This document shows positions 51,019 to 59,817 of a stretch of DNA of 64,000 bases, in pieces (the first letter of the stretch is position 1; every line of letters starts with the position of its first letter). Origin of the DNA: Actinomycetota bacterium (GTDB lineage Bacteria; Actinomycetota; Nitriliruptoria; Nitriliruptorales; Nitriliruptoraceae); the NCBI GenBank assembly GCA_019347575.1, contig JAHWKY010000003.1:124001-188000 (forward strand), in the 5' to 3' direction. A program made the position numbers and the translations under genes. The notes under the pieces are model-generated. The model saw nothing but the letters and a program-made list of their open reading frames with translations, was not told where the DNA came from and did not search any database.

Positions 51019-52089
51019 ATGGGCACTCAAGCTCGAGCACGGACCGGCATCGGGATCGTCCTGACCGCGGCCCTCCTCCTGAGCGGCTGTGGCGGTGGCG
51101 GCGACAGCGGCGGAGACGACGGCTCCTCCGCGGGGATCGTGATCCGTGGTTCCTCGACGGTGGAACCCATCAGCTCCCGGATCGCCGAGCTGTTCCAGGA
51201 CGAGGGCTCCGGGGTCCCCATCTCGGTCGGCATCGACGGTACCGGCAAGGGCTTCAGCGACTTCTTCTGCACCGGCGAGGCGGACATCGCCGACGCGTCA
51301 CGTCCGATGAAGGCATCGGAGTACACCGACGTCTGCGAACCCAACGGGGTCACCGACATCATCGAGCTCGTGATCGGCATCGATGGGATCGCCGCGCTGA
51401 CGTCGCCGGAGACCGAGGATGTCGGTGAGTGCCTGTCGTTCAGCGACATCTACGGCCTGGTCGGGCCCGAGTCGACTGGTTTCTCCAACTGGCAGGACGC
51501 GAACCCGATCGTCGAGGAGCTCGGAGGTGGGGTCGCTGCACCCTTCCCCGACCTGGCGTTGACCACGTTCGGCCCCGGGACCGAATCGGGCACGTTCGAC
51601 AGCTTCCTCGAGATCGCGCTCGAGCCCGCCGCCGAGCAGCGCGCCGAGGCCGAGGCCATCGACGCCACACAGGCCGAGACCCCGATCCGTGATGACTGGA
51701 CCGGCAGTGCCAACGACGACGTCATCATCGAGACCCTCGGTGGGACGCCTGGATCCTTCGGGTGGGTCGGTTACGCGTTCTTCTCGAGCAATCAGGAGAG
51801 GGTGAAGGCGTTCCAGATCGACGGTGGTGACGGCACCTGCGTCACCCCAACCGAGGAGACGATCCAGGACGGCAGCTACCCACTCTCGCGGCCGCTCTTC
51901 ATCTACGTCAACGCCGATAAGCTCGAGACCAGCCCTGCACTCGTCGACTTCGTCGACTTCTACCTCAGCGAGACCGGTCAGCGCGCCGTGGCCGACGTCG
52001 GCTACGTCAACGTCGCGGACGAGACCTGGCAGGAGACCTTGGATCGGTGGAACGAGCGGACCCTGATCGATCCCAGCGAGCTGGCGTGA
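51019..52089 (+). CDS. pstS: Phosphate-binding lipoprotein
   Basis: 356 residues. Lipobox LLLSGC (C24) followed by a Gly/Asp-rich linker, then the PstS-like substrate-binding fold: RGSSTVEPISSRIAELF (phosphate-binding N-terminal loop with Ser/Thr), DIADASRPMKASE, and FGPGTESGTFD (second phosphate-binding loop). It captures phosphate outside the membrane for the PstCAB transporter. ATG 51019 with AGAGGAACG upstream. Three PHO-box repeats precede it. Its stop overlaps the pstC start. Confidence 0.95.
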   Translation: MGTQARARTGIGIVLTAALLLSGCGGGGDSGGDDGSSAGIVIRGSSTVEPISSRIAELFQDEGSGVPISVGIDGTGKGFSDFFCTGEADIADASRPMKASEYTDVCEPNGVTDIIELVIGIDGIAALTSPETEDVGECLSFSDIYGLVGPESTGFSNWQDANPIVEELGGGVAAPFPDLALTTFGPGTESGTFDSFLEIALEPAAEQRAEAEAIDATQAETPIRDDWTGSANDDVIIETLGGTPGSFGWVGYAFFSSNQERVKAFQIDGGDGTCVTPTEETIQDGSYPLSRPLFIYVNADKLETSPALVDFVDFYLSETGQRAVADVGYVNVADETWQETLDRWNERTLIDPSELA

Positions 52090-53003
52090 TCGACGCGGTC
52101 CCGAGCCTCACTGGGAACCCGGGCCGCCGACGCCGGGAGCGTCGCGTCTCACGCATCCTGGCGGTCGCGGCGATCACGTCGATCGTCATCAGCGTGCTCA
52201 TCGTCGTCAGTCTGATCGGGCAGGCGGTGAGCTTCATCACCAGCATCGACCTCAGCTCGTTGTGGGACCTGGGCTGGTTCCCCCAGCGGAACAAGTTCGA
52301 CCTGAGGACGATCATCGTCGCCTCCGTCATCATCTCCGGTGTGGCCATCCTCGTCGCCGGACCGCTGGGGCTCGGCGCCGCCGTCTACCTGTCCGAGTAC
52401 GCCCCGTCGCGGGTGCGTCGGATCCTCAAGCCCATCCTCGAGGTACTGGCATCGATCCCCTCGGTCGTCGTGGGTTTCTTCGCGCTCACCTTCATCAACC
52501 CGGTGATCGTGCAGTCCTTCTTCACGGATGCCGGCACCCACACGATGCTGGCCGCCGGGATCGGTGTGGGCGTGCTGGTCACGCCGTTGATGGCGTCGAT
52601 CGCGGAGGACGCGCTGCGGGCTGTGCCCGACTCGCTGCGGGAGGCGTCCGCGGGGCTCGGGGCACGGAAGCGCACGACGGTCCTGAGGGTCGTGCTCCCC
52701 GCCGCTCTGTCGGGCGTCGTCGCGGCGGCGATCATCTCGGTCTCACGCGCCATCGGCGAAACGATGGTCGTGACGATCGCGGGAGGGGCGACCGGGTCCG
52801 CGCTGTTCGAGGCGAACCCGCTCGAGCCCGGACTCACGATGACCGCTGCGATCGCCAACCTCGCGCTGGGGTCGGACAACCCCGCCATCGGTGATCCCTT
52901 CGCGAGCCTGTACTTCGTCGGGATCGTCCTCTTCATCTTCACGCTCGGTCTGAACATCCTGGGCGACCGCATCGTTCGGCGCTATCGGAGGGTCTACGCC
53001 TGA
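52086..53003 (+). CDS. pstC: Phosphate ABC transporter permease PstC
   Basis: 305 residues, six membrane segments, PstC family (FNAAYLSEYAP-like GAAVYLSEYAPSRVR; SREASAGLGARKRTTVLRVVLPAALSG is the EAA-type coupling helix loop). Forms the membrane channel with PstA. GTG 52086 overlaps the pstS stop by four bases (GTGA), and its stop shares one base with the pstA start (TGATG). Confidence 0.93.
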   Translation: MIDAVPSLTGNPGRRRRERRVSRILAVAAITSIVISVLIVVSLIGQAVSFITSIDLSSLWDLGWFPQRNKFDLRTIIVASVIISGVAILVAGPLGLGAAVYLSEYAPSRVRRILKPILEVLASIPSVVVGFFALTFINPVIVQSFFTDAGTHTMLAAGIGVGVLVTPLMASIAEDALRAVPDSLREASAGLGARKRTTVLRVVLPAALSGVVAAAIISVSRAIGETMVVTIAGGATGSALFEANPLEPGLTMTAAIANLALGSDNPAIGDPFASLYFVGIVLFIFTLGLNILGDRIVRRYRRVYA

Positions 53004-53956
53004 TGGCTGCGAGCGAGCCCCTCGCCCGTCCCTTGACCGGATCCGGCGTGGCAGCGCGTCGTGCGAGGGTCGGCGAGCACGCCTTCCAGGCGCTGTGCCT
53101 TCTCGCGCTCCTGTCCGGTCTCGCGGTCCTGATCGCACTCATGGTCGAGATCGTCCAGGGTGCGGCTTCGGTGATCAGCGAGCGCCTCGGCTCGTTCATC
53201 AGCAGCGGCCTGTCCACCTTCCCGGAGCGAGCTGGGGTGTGGCAGGGGATCGTCGGGTCGGTCCAGATCGCGGTTATCACCATCGCGGCCGCGTTCCCCG
53301 TCGGGATCGCGACCGCCATCTACATCGAGGAGTACGCCACCGACAACCGGCTGACGCGTCTGCTGGACATCAACATCCGTAACCTCGCCGGAGTCCCCTC
53401 GATCGTCTACGGGTTGCTCGGTTTCGCGATCTTCACGCGCTTCCTGGGACCGCGGGACCTCGGAGGCGTCGTGAACCTGACCGGCGGCGGGACGGCGCTC
53501 TCCGGAGGGCTGACGCTGGCCATCCTGGTCCTGCCCATCGTCATCATCACGTCGGCAGAGGCCGTCCGGGCGGTCCCGCGCTCGCTCCGCGAGGCGGGGT
53601 ACGGACTCGGAGCGACCCGGTGGGACGTGACCAAGAGCCTCGTCCTGCCCAACGCGGCGCCGGGCATCCTCACCGGCACGATCCTCGCGTTGTCCCGAGC
53701 CATCGGGGAGACGGCGCCCCTCCTGGTGGTCGTCGGCGGTCTGGGGTTCCTCTCGACGGGCGGGGCGGGCTTCGTCGAGTCGTTCCGTGAGCCCTTCACG
53801 GCTCTCCCCGTCGTCGTCTTCAACTGGTCGAGGTTGCCGCAGGCCGAGTACCGGGAAGCACTCGCACCCGCGGCGATCCTGGTCCTGCTCGCGTTCACGC
53901 TCACGCTGAACGCGTTCGCGATCTACCTGCGCAACCGCTACGACCCGGACCGGTGA
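53003..53956 (+). CDS. pstA: Phosphate ABC transporter permease PstA
   Basis: 317 residues, six membrane segments, with GIATAIYIEEYATDN (PstA-like) and LREAGYGLGATRWDVTKSLVLPNAAPGILTG (EAA-type loop that contacts PstB). ATG 53003 is coupled to pstC. It converges with phoU, the stops being three bases apart. Confidence 0.93.
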   Translation: MAASEPLARPLTGSGVAARRARVGEHAFQALCLLALLSGLAVLIALMVEIVQGAASVISERLGSFISSGLSTFPERAGVWQGIVGSVQIAVITIAAAFPVGIATAIYIEEYATDNRLTRLLDINIRNLAGVPSIVYGLLGFAIFTRFLGPRDLGGVVNLTGGGTALSGGLTLAILVLPIVIITSAEAVRAVPRSLREAGYGLGATRWDVTKSLVLPNAAPGILTGTILALSRAIGETAPLLVVVGGLGFLSTGGAGFVESFREPFTALPVVVFNWSRLPQAEYREALAPAAILVLLAFTLTLNAFAIYLRNRYDPDR

Positions 53957-53959
53957 GCG

Positions 53960-54640
53960 TTAGCTGCGTGATCGGGTGGGGGCGTTGGACGACAGCTCCA
54001 CGAGTTCGCCCGTGACGGCGAAGATCGTCTGTTCCCCGATGTCCACGGCGTGGTCGGCGTACCGCTCGAGCTGGCGTGCGACCAGGATCATGTGCGTTGC
54101 CCACTCGAGTCGCAGCTCGTCCTGGGCGGCCAGCCGGATGAGGCGATGGAACAGGCCGATGTTGAGGCGGTCGACAGGATCGTCCATCTCCGGCAGACGG
54201 CGGGCGAGTTCGACATCCTTGCGCGCGTACGAGCGGACCGCCGCGGACGCGACTTGGCGCGCGGCGGCGCCCATCTCCTGGAGCTGCTGGGCGATGTCGG
54301 GGTCGTCGACGAGCTCCGCCGACAGCAGGACGGCCTTGGCGATGCTGGTCGCGTAGTCACCGAGCCGCTCGAGGTGGATGTTCACGTGGAGCATGGAGGA
54401 CACGAGCCGCAGGTCGCTGGCCACGGGCGCCTGGAGCGCCATCACACGGATGACACCGGCGTTCACGGCCTCGTACCGTTCGTCGACCTCGCGGTCCCGG
54501 AGACGCGTGGCCTCGGCGAGTTCGGTGTCGTTGGCGATCAGGGCGTTGGTCGCAGCCTCGAGCATCTCGTTCGAGATGTCGCCCATCTCGATCAGGGTGT
54601 CGAGGAGCGTGTCGAGCTCCTGCTGGTACGCGTCCCTCAC
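53960..54640 (-). CDS. phoU: Phosphate transport regulator PhoU
   Basis: 226 residues. Two PhoU three-helix bundles (about 5-95 and 115-210), each with the E/DxxxD-type metal-binding stretch (ATRLRDREVDERYE; LVARQLERYADHAVDIGEQ). PhoU links PstSCAB activity to the sensor kinase and represses Pho signalling when phosphate is ample. GTG 54640 with GGAGGTGA upstream. It is on the opposite strand to pst and divergent from the response regulator, 52 bases apart. Confidence 0.94.
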   Translation of the reverse strand: MRDAYQQELDTLLDTLIEMGDISNEMLEAATNALIANDTELAEATRLRDREVDERYEAVNAGVIRVMALQAPVASDLRLVSSMLHVNIHLERLGDYATSIAKAVLLSAELVDDPDIAQQLQEMGAAARQVASAAVRSYARKDVELARRLPEMDDPVDRLNIGLFHRLIRLAAQDELRLEWATHMILVARQLERYADHAVDIGEQTIFAVTGELVELSSNAPTRSRS

Positions 54641-54680
54641 GGCTCACCTCCGGCGCGCGAGGCTACTTCCCCACGAGCGC

Positions 54681-54695
54681 TAGGCTGAGGATATG
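54681..54695 (+). promoter_or_regulatory. Leaderless-type promoter of the response regulator
   Basis: TAGGCT at 54681-54686, then six bases GAGGAT, then ATG 54693. This spacing predicts a transcript that starts at or within a base of the ATG. Confidence 0.5.
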
Positions 54696-55382
54696 CCCAA
54701 GGTGCTCCTGGTCGAGGACGGAACCTCGATCGCTCAAGGGCTCAGCGTGACGCTCGAGTCCGAGGGCTTCACCGTCACCTGGGTCAAGGACGGTCGCGAC
54801 GCGGTGCCGACCTGGGAACGGGTCCGGCCGGACGTCGTCCTCCTCGACCTCATGCTCCCCGAGGTGTCGGGCACCGAGGTCTGTCGACAGCTCCGTCGGC
54901 GCAGCCGGGTTCCGATCATCATGGTCACGGCCCGTGATAGCGAGGTCGATCGCGTCGTCGGTCTCGAACTGGGCGCGGACGACTACGTGATCAAGCCCTT
55001 CTCCAGCCGTGAACTGGTCGCGCGCATCCGGGCGGTTCTCCGTCGCAGCGGCGAACAGGTCGGCGTGGACGTCGACGCTCCGTCCGAGGCGGCAGGTGTC
55101 CGGGTGGACCGTGCGCGTCACGAGGTACTGGTGGACGGTGCAGCGGTGGAGCTGCCACCCAAGGAGTTCGATCTCCTCGCGCTGCTGGTGGACAACGCCG
55201 GCCGGGTGCTGACGCGCGACCAGCTCATCGACAGCGTGTGGGGTTCCGACTACGTGGGCGACACGAAGACGCTCGACGTGCACATCCGTCGCCTGCGCAC
55301 GCGTGTGGAAGCGGATCCCCACGAGCCCAGCCGCATCCTGACGGTGCGCGGTGTCGGCTACCGCTTCGCCGACGACAGGTAG
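54693..55382 (+). CDS. OmpR/PhoB-family response regulator (RegX3/PhoP-like)
   Basis: 229 residues. Receiver domain (about 1-120) with D9, phosphoacceptor D52 in VLLDLMLP, T81 in MVTARD and K103 in VIKPF, and a winged-helix output domain (about 135-229) with KEFDLLALLVDNAGRVLTRDQL and RTRVEADPHEPSRILTVRGVGYRF. Together with the next gene, a kinase, it is the probable phosphate-starvation regulator that binds the PHO box before pstS. ATG 54693. Its stop is 20 bases before the kinase start. Confidence 0.93.
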   Translation: MPKVLLVEDGTSIAQGLSVTLESEGFTVTWVKDGRDAVPTWERVRPDVVLLDLMLPEVSGTEVCRQLRRRSRVPIIMVTARDSEVDRVVGLELGADDYVIKPFSSRELVARIRAVLRRSGEQVGVDVDAPSEAAGVRVDRARHEVLVDGAAVELPPKEFDLLALLVDNAGRVLTRDQLIDSVWGSDYVGDTKTLDVHIRRLRTRVEADPHEPSRILTVRGVGYRFADDR

Positions 55383-55402
55383 GTCAGGCCACGGTTCCCG
55401 CG

Positions 55403-56641
55403 TTGCTCGTCCTCTCGGCGTTGGCGATCGTCGCCGTCATCTGGCTGGCGGTGCGCTCGCACGAACGGGCGAGGAGGATCATCGAGCTCGTCAACCCAGC
55501 GCTCGACGGAGACGCCTCGACGGCGTCCTTGGGTGGCCGAGGAGTGTGGCGGGAGGTCGGCACGAGCATCGCTGCCATCGTTTCCAGCCACGAGCAGCTC
55601 GCTCAGGAGCTGCAACGACAACAGCCGTGGCGGCGCCAACTCGTCGACGCGATCACCCTCCCGGCGCTGCTGTTCGACGAGGACGGTTACCTGCTCGCAG
55701 CCAACGACGCTTCCGCACGCAGCTTCGGTGCGACCGATGCGGGGCGTCTGACCGCGCTTCAGGCGCTCGGCAGCACCGCGCTCGCGGACGCGGTCGCGCT
55801 CGCGCGCGAGAGCCAGCGACCGGTCGAACTCGACGCGCGCGTGGCGGACGATCGTGAGGTCTTCGGCGTGGCTTCCCCGGTCGGCGACGAGACGCTGTTG
55901 ATCGTGTCCGATCGCACCGCGCAGCGGCGGCTGAGCGAGGTACGCCGTGACTTCGTCGTCAACGCGTCCCACGAGCTCAAGAGTCCCGTCGCGGGCATCC
56001 AGGCCCTGAGCGATGCGTTGCGCCTCACCGTCGACCGCGACCCCGAGCGAGCTCGGGAGTTGAGCGAACGGCTGAGCGATGAAGCGGAGCGGCTGAGCGG
56101 TCTCGTGCATGACTTGCTCGATCTCCGACGCCTCGAGTCGGATCGCGGAGGTGACACCACGCCCGTCGATCTGGTGGCGATCATCGACGATCGCATCGAA
56201 CGGGTCCGTGCGATGGCGGACGCCCGCAACATCACGGTCGAGACCGAGGTTCCCGAGCACGCGGTGGTGGGCGGGGTCGAGGAGGACCTGCGTATCGCCA
56301 TCGGGAACCTGCTCGACAACGCGGTCCAGTACAACCACGACGGGGGACACGTGCTCGTCACGCTGGAACGGGAGGGACCGGGCTACCGCCTACGGCTCCA
56401 GGACACCGGGATCGGCATCCCCAAGCATGACCTCGAGCGTATCTTCGAGCGTTTCTACCGCGTCGACGTCGCCCGTTCCCGCGCGACGGGTGGCACCGGC
56501 CTGGGTCTGTCGCTGGTCCGACACGCGGTCGAGCGCCAGGGCGGCCGGATCACCGTCGAGAGTCTGCTCGGCGAGGGCACGACCATCACCGTGACCCTCC
56601 CGGTGGCGCCCCGGGACGGGGCGAGGGCCGGCGGGAGGTGA
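55403..56641 (+). CDS. Sensor histidine kinase (SenX3/PhoR-like)
   Basis: About 412 residues. One N-terminal membrane helix (about 1-20), a PAS-like region (about 85-175: LPALLFDEDGYLLAANDASARSF), then HisKA with phosphorylated H190 in NASHELKSPVAG and an HATPase_c domain (N-box IAIGNLLDNAVQYN, DTGIGIP, GTGLGLS). Likely senses phosphate status with PstSCAB/PhoU and phosphorylates the preceding regulator. TTG 55403 is the only reasonable start within the gap after the regulator stop; the frame is open upstream but only through that gene. The stop lies in a strong hairpin. Confidence 0.88.
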   Translation: MLVLSALAIVAVIWLAVRSHERARRIIELVNPALDGDASTASLGGRGVWREVGTSIAAIVSSHEQLAQELQRQQPWRRQLVDAITLPALLFDEDGYLLAANDASARSFGATDAGRLTALQALGSTALADAVALARESQRPVELDARVADDREVFGVASPVGDETLLIVSDRTAQRRLSEVRRDFVVNASHELKSPVAGIQALSDALRLTVDRDPERARELSERLSDEAERLSGLVHDLLDLRRLESDRGGDTTPVDLVAIIDDRIERVRAMADARNITVETEVPEHAVVGGVEEDLRIAIGNLLDNAVQYNHDGGHVLVTLEREGPGYRLRLQDTGIGIPKHDLERIFERFYRVDVARSRATGGTGLGLSLVRHAVERQGGRITVESLLGEGTTITVTLPVAPRDGARAGGR

Positions 56642-56654
56642 GCGCCGGCCCTCG
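56622..56654 (+). terminator. Strong hairpin at end of the sensor kinase gene
   Basis: Perfect 12-base inverted repeat CGAGGGCCGGCG / CGCCGGCCCTCG around a 9-base loop. It overlaps the stop codon of the kinase (TGA 56639-56641), ending the Pho regulator operon. Confidence 0.75.
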
Positions 56655-56740
56655 ACGTGGGAAACGGCACCACTCCGAGCGTGTCGCTCGCCCACCCCTG
56701 TGCGTGAGCCGCTCTTGAGGGCGGCGTGGTCCCCCGACGG

Positions 56741-56755
56741 TAGGCTGCGTCCATG
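56741..56755 (+). promoter_or_regulatory. Leaderless-type promoter of nth
   Basis: TAGGCT at 56741-56746, then six bases GCGTCC, then ATG 56753, the same arrangement as before the response regulator gene. No ribosome binding site is present. Confidence 0.5.
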
Positions 56756-57457
56756 CCCGACGCCGTGACCCGCGACAGCGGCAAGACCAAGCGGGCACCG
56801 GTCATCCTCGAGCGTCTCGAGCACGCCCTGCCCGATGCCGAGATCGCCCTGCGCTTCTCCGACCGATGGCAGCTGCTGGTGGCGACGATCCTGTCGGCCC
56901 AGGCGACGGACAAGAAGGTCAACGAGGTCACGACCGCGCTGTTCGAGCGCTACCCGGGGCCCCAGGCCGTCGCGGAGGCGTCACTCGACGAGTTGATGGA
57001 GGCGATCAGCTCGCTCGGGTTGTTCCGTCAGAAGGCGCGCAACATCCAGGCGACCGCACGTCTCGTGCTCGGGCAGCACGGGGGGGAGGTGCCGGGGACC
57101 ATGGACGAGCTGCTGCAGCTCCCTGGCGTCGCGCGCAAGACCGCCAACGTCGTGCTCTCCAACGGCTTCGGGACCAACGTCGGCGTCGTCGTCGACACGC
57201 ACGTCAAGAGGCTGTCCCTGCGGCTGCGGTTCACGCGCGCGACGGAACCGGTCAAGATCGAGCGCGACCTGCAGCGGCTGTTCCCCCGGGAGCGCTGGCT
57301 GCAGGTATCCGACCTGCTCATCCACCACGGTCGGCGCACCTGCACGGCTCAACGCCCCGCCTGCGACGACTGCGTGGTCGAGGACCTGTGCCCATCCAGC
57401 CAGGTGGCGGGGCGCACCGATAAGGCGCGGTCGACACCCCGCGCTCCGAGGCGTTGA
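56753..57457 (+). CDS. nth: Endonuclease III (DNA glycosylase/AP lyase)
   Basis: 234 residues. HhH-GPD base-excision repair enzyme that removes oxidised pyrimidines and nicks at abasic sites. Helix-hairpin-helix LPGVARKTANVVL with the catalytic K129, catalytic D148 in VVDTHVKRL, and the 4Fe-4S loop C197-X6-C204-X2-C207-X5-C213. All key residues are present. A 25-residue N-terminal extension before the usual start is charged (TRDSGKTKRAP). It converges with the exported OB-like protein, three bases between stops. Confidence 0.96.
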   Translation: MPDAVTRDSGKTKRAPVILERLEHALPDAEIALRFSDRWQLLVATILSAQATDKKVNEVTTALFERYPGPQAVAEASLDELMEAISSLGLFRQKARNIQATARLVLGQHGGEVPGTMDELLQLPGVARKTANVVLSNGFGTNVGVVVDTHVKRLSLRLRFTRATEPVKIERDLQRLFPRERWLQVSDLLIHHGRRTCTAQRPACDDCVVEDLCPSSQVAGRTDKARSTPRAPRR

Positions 57458-57460
57458 GCA

Positions 57461-58177
57461 CTAACGAACGCGAGCCCGGACCCGCTCGGCGATCGTGGTG
57501 GTGAGCGCCACCGCGGCAGCGACGATGGCGACGGCGGTCTGCGCCCCGTGGGTCCGCAGCGGCACGTCGGTGCCGCGGCTGACCAGCTCAGCCTCCCTCG
57601 CGCGCAAGGTCAGCCCGCCTCCGTCCGCGGGGTCGACGCGCAGGATCGGGCCGCGGAAGTGGAAGACGTCGCCGCGGCGGCCGGGTCCACCGGTCATCTC
57701 GATGACGTCGGCGATCTCGGTTCCGACCCAGACCGTCAGCCCGGTGTTCGTGCCGTGGTAGTCGCGGTGCGCCGGCAGCGGCCCGGACTCGAGCGCGTAC
57801 GCGTCATCGTTGACGAGCAGCCACGCCCCGTCGTCCCGTCGCAGGACATCGCCGACGACCTCGCCGATGTACTCGATCGTGTGGCCGTCGAACACCTCGG
57901 GGCAGTTGACGACCTCGCTGGATCGCACCGGCCGGTCAGGGAGGGCCACGACTGCGCCCTCCGGTGTGGTCGGGTCACCGGATGTGCGCCGCCTGCAGGT
58001 GATCGCGGCGTCGGTCGGGTCGTCGGGGGAGCTGCTGCCGGGGGTGATGAACTCCAAGCCTGCGGCCGGCGCCGCGAGCCGGAGCTGGTGGATGCCTTCG
58101 CCCACCGCGAGGGCGAGGATCAGGAACGCCGTGGTGCTCAACCACAAGCGCGCCCGCGACATCCGGCCGCGGTTCAC
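57461..58177 (-). CDS. Exported OB-fold-like membrane protein of the Trk operon
   Basis: 238 residues. N-terminal membrane segment (about 10-30), a beta-rich extracytoplasmic part (about 60-205: VVNCPEVFDGHTIEYIGEVVGDVLRRDDGAWLLVNDD, TGLTVWVG) resembling an OB-fold nucleic-acid-binding-like or tRNA-anticodon-type domain, and a C-terminal membrane helix (about 212-230). Family not recognised. GTG 58177 overlaps the trkH stop by four bases (GTGA) with GAGGGGG upstream; ATG 58162 is an alternative. The tight coupling suggests an accessory role in potassium uptake or its signalling. Confidence 0.7.
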   Translation of the reverse strand: MNRGRMSRARLWLSTTAFLILALAVGEGIHQLRLAAPAAGLEFITPGSSSPDDPTDAAITCRRRTSGDPTTPEGAVVALPDRPVRSSEVVNCPEVFDGHTIEYIGEVVGDVLRRDDGAWLLVNDDAYALESGPLPAHRDYHGTNTGLTVWVGTEIADVIEMTGGPGRRGDVFHFRGPILRVDPADGGGLTLRAREAELVSRGTDVPLRTHGAQTAVAIVAAAVALTTTIAERVRARVR

Positions 58178-59682
58178 GTCCGCCCCCTCAGGGCCGCCAC
58201 CACGAAGCCGACGAACGCGAACACGGCCATGAACTCCAGCCGTCCCAGCCACATCTGGGCGATGTAGATGACCTGTAGCAACTGCGGCATCGCTGGGTCG
58301 GTGATCCCCACGCTCATGCCTGCGTTGGAGGCTGCGGAGACGGACTCGAACAGCGTCTCGGTCAGCTCCCAGCGACCGTAGAAGAGGGCGACCATGGCTC
58401 CGCCGAGGTAAGACAGCAGGTACAGCAGCAGCACCGTGGCTGCCGATTTGACCACCGAGTCCGTCAGGATGCGGCGGCGGTTCGAGTGGTAGGTCTCGAT
58501 GACGAGGGCGTTCTCGGGCATCAGGACGCGCCGGATGTCTCGTAGGAGTCCCTTGGTCACCAACCCGACGCGGATCGCCTTGATGCCGCCGGACGTGGAC
58601 GACGCCATCCCCCCGAGGGCCATCGCCCCGACGATCGCGGCAGGTGCCAGGACGCCCCAGTCGGTGACGAACAGACGCGACGTGTTCACGGTGAGACCGG
58701 TGTTGGTCTGGGCGGACACGATGGTGAAGAAGCCCTTGCGGAAGAGCGGATCGGCGTCGTTGAACGCGCCGCTGCGTACCAGTCCCAGGAACGTCAGGCC
58801 GGTCAGTACCAGCAGTGTCAGCGCGAGAGCGCGCGTCTCGATGTTGCGTAGCAGCTCGCTGCTCTGACCCCGCCACAGCTGGTAGTGGAGCCCGAACGAC
58901 AGCGTGCCAGCGAACATCACGACCATCAGCACACCCTCCACGAGCGCAGAGTGGTAGTACCCCACGCTCGTGGACTGGGTCGCGAACCCGCCCGTGTCGA
59001 ACGCGGCCATGAAGAGGTTGATCGCGTGGAACAGCGCGGTCGGGAAGGCGAGACCGGCCACCGTGTTGGCGATCGTGAGCGCGGCCGTCCCGACGAGCAT
59101 GAAAGCGAACGCGACGATGAAGATGAACCGCGCTGTGCGGATGACGTTGGGCATGATGCGCTCGTCGCGGCCCTCGCCCACGTAGAGGGTGCCGACCTGT
59201 GCGGACCCGGCGGCGAACAGCGTCAGCACGACGATGATGATGCCCTGGCCGCCCACGAACTGGGTCAGGTGCCGGAACAGGTTCATCGACCGAGCGAGGT
59301 GATCGATGTCCTGCAGCACCGTCAGCCCCGTGCTGGTCAGACCCGACATGGCATCGAACAACGCATCGAGGTAGGAGTCGAAGTGCCCCGAGAGGTACAG
59401 CGGGAGCGCGACCAGCAACGGGCCCAGGAGCCACGACAGCGCGACCGTCGCCATGCCGTGCGACCAGTCGAGGGACTCGCGGGTGAAGAAGACGGCCTCG
59501 CTGAGCCGTCCGACCGTAACCGCGACCGAACCGCCGATCACGAACGCCGTCAGGGCGTTCCACTCGCCGAGGACGAACGCCATGGCGGCCGGCAGGAACA
59601 TGACGAGGCCGAGTCCCAAGATGACCTTGCCCACGTAGAAGCCGATGATGCGCATGTCATCGCGGTCGGGGCGGATGAACAT
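58174..59682 (-). CDS. trkH: Potassium uptake channel subunit, TrkH/KtrB family
   Basis: 502 residues. Four M1-P-M2 repeats with selectivity-filter-like loops (GLTSTGLTVL, AFDTGGFATQSTS, AQTNTGLTVN, AASNAGMSVG). Transports K+ (with Na+/H+ coupling in some members) through the membrane and is gated by cytoplasmic TrkA-type RCK subunits encoded upstream. ATG 59682 directly follows the TAG of the 44-codon microprotein gene (TAGATG). Confidence 0.93.
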   Translation of the reverse strand: MFIRPDRDDMRIIGFYVGKVILGLGLVMFLPAAMAFVLGEWNALTAFVIGGSVAVTVGRLSEAVFFTRESLDWSHGMATVALSWLLGPLLVALPLYLSGHFDSYLDALFDAMSGLTSTGLTVLQDIDHLARSMNLFRHLTQFVGGQGIIIVVLTLFAAGSAQVGTLYVGEGRDERIMPNVIRTARFIFIVAFAFMLVGTAALTIANTVAGLAFPTALFHAINLFMAAFDTGGFATQSTSVGYYHSALVEGVLMVVMFAGTLSFGLHYQLWRGQSSELLRNIETRALALTLLVLTGLTFLGLVRSGAFNDADPLFRKGFFTIVSAQTNTGLTVNTSRLFVTDWGVLAPAAIVGAMALGGMASSTSGGIKAIRVGLVTKGLLRDIRRVLMPENALVIETYHSNRRRILTDSVVKSAATVLLLYLLSYLGGAMVALFYGRWELTETLFESVSAASNAGMSVGITDPAMPQLLQVIYIAQMWLGRLEFMAVFAFVGFVVAALRGRT

Positions 59683-59817
59683 CTACAGGATCCAGGTCAC
59701 GATGAGCGCCAGCACCCAGCCGATGACGTAGATGGCGGCCGTCCCCAGTGCGACGATGCCGATGCCCTCGACGGCCTGCCTGACGAGCGGCGGCTCGTCC
59801 CGTCGCGGGGTGCTCAT
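59683..59817 (-). CDS. 44-residue single-span membrane microprotein in the Trk operon
   Basis: Not found by size-limited gene calls, but clear when read by eye. ATG at 59817, TAG at 59685-59683. Protein: MSTPRRDEPPLVRQAVEGIG, then one hydrophobic helix (about 19-44) IVALGTAAIYVIGWVLALIVTWIL. Its ATG overlaps the stop of the trkA gene by four bases (ATGA) and its TAG is directly followed by the trkH ATG. The arginine-rich cytoplasmic N-terminus and single helix fit an N-in small membrane protein. Analogous small subunits exist in other K+ systems (KdpF of the Kdp ATPase), but I know of none described for Trk/Ktr, so function is inferred from context only. Confidence 0.75.
   Translation of the reverse strand: MSTPRRDEPPLVRQAVEGIGIVALGTAAIYVIGWVLALIVTWIL

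Noticed and set aside
57461-59563. One long 700-residue minus-strand frame joining the OB-like gene and trkH
   Set aside because: Its first two thirds is the wrong frame of trkH; the real genes are 58174-59682 and 57461-58177.
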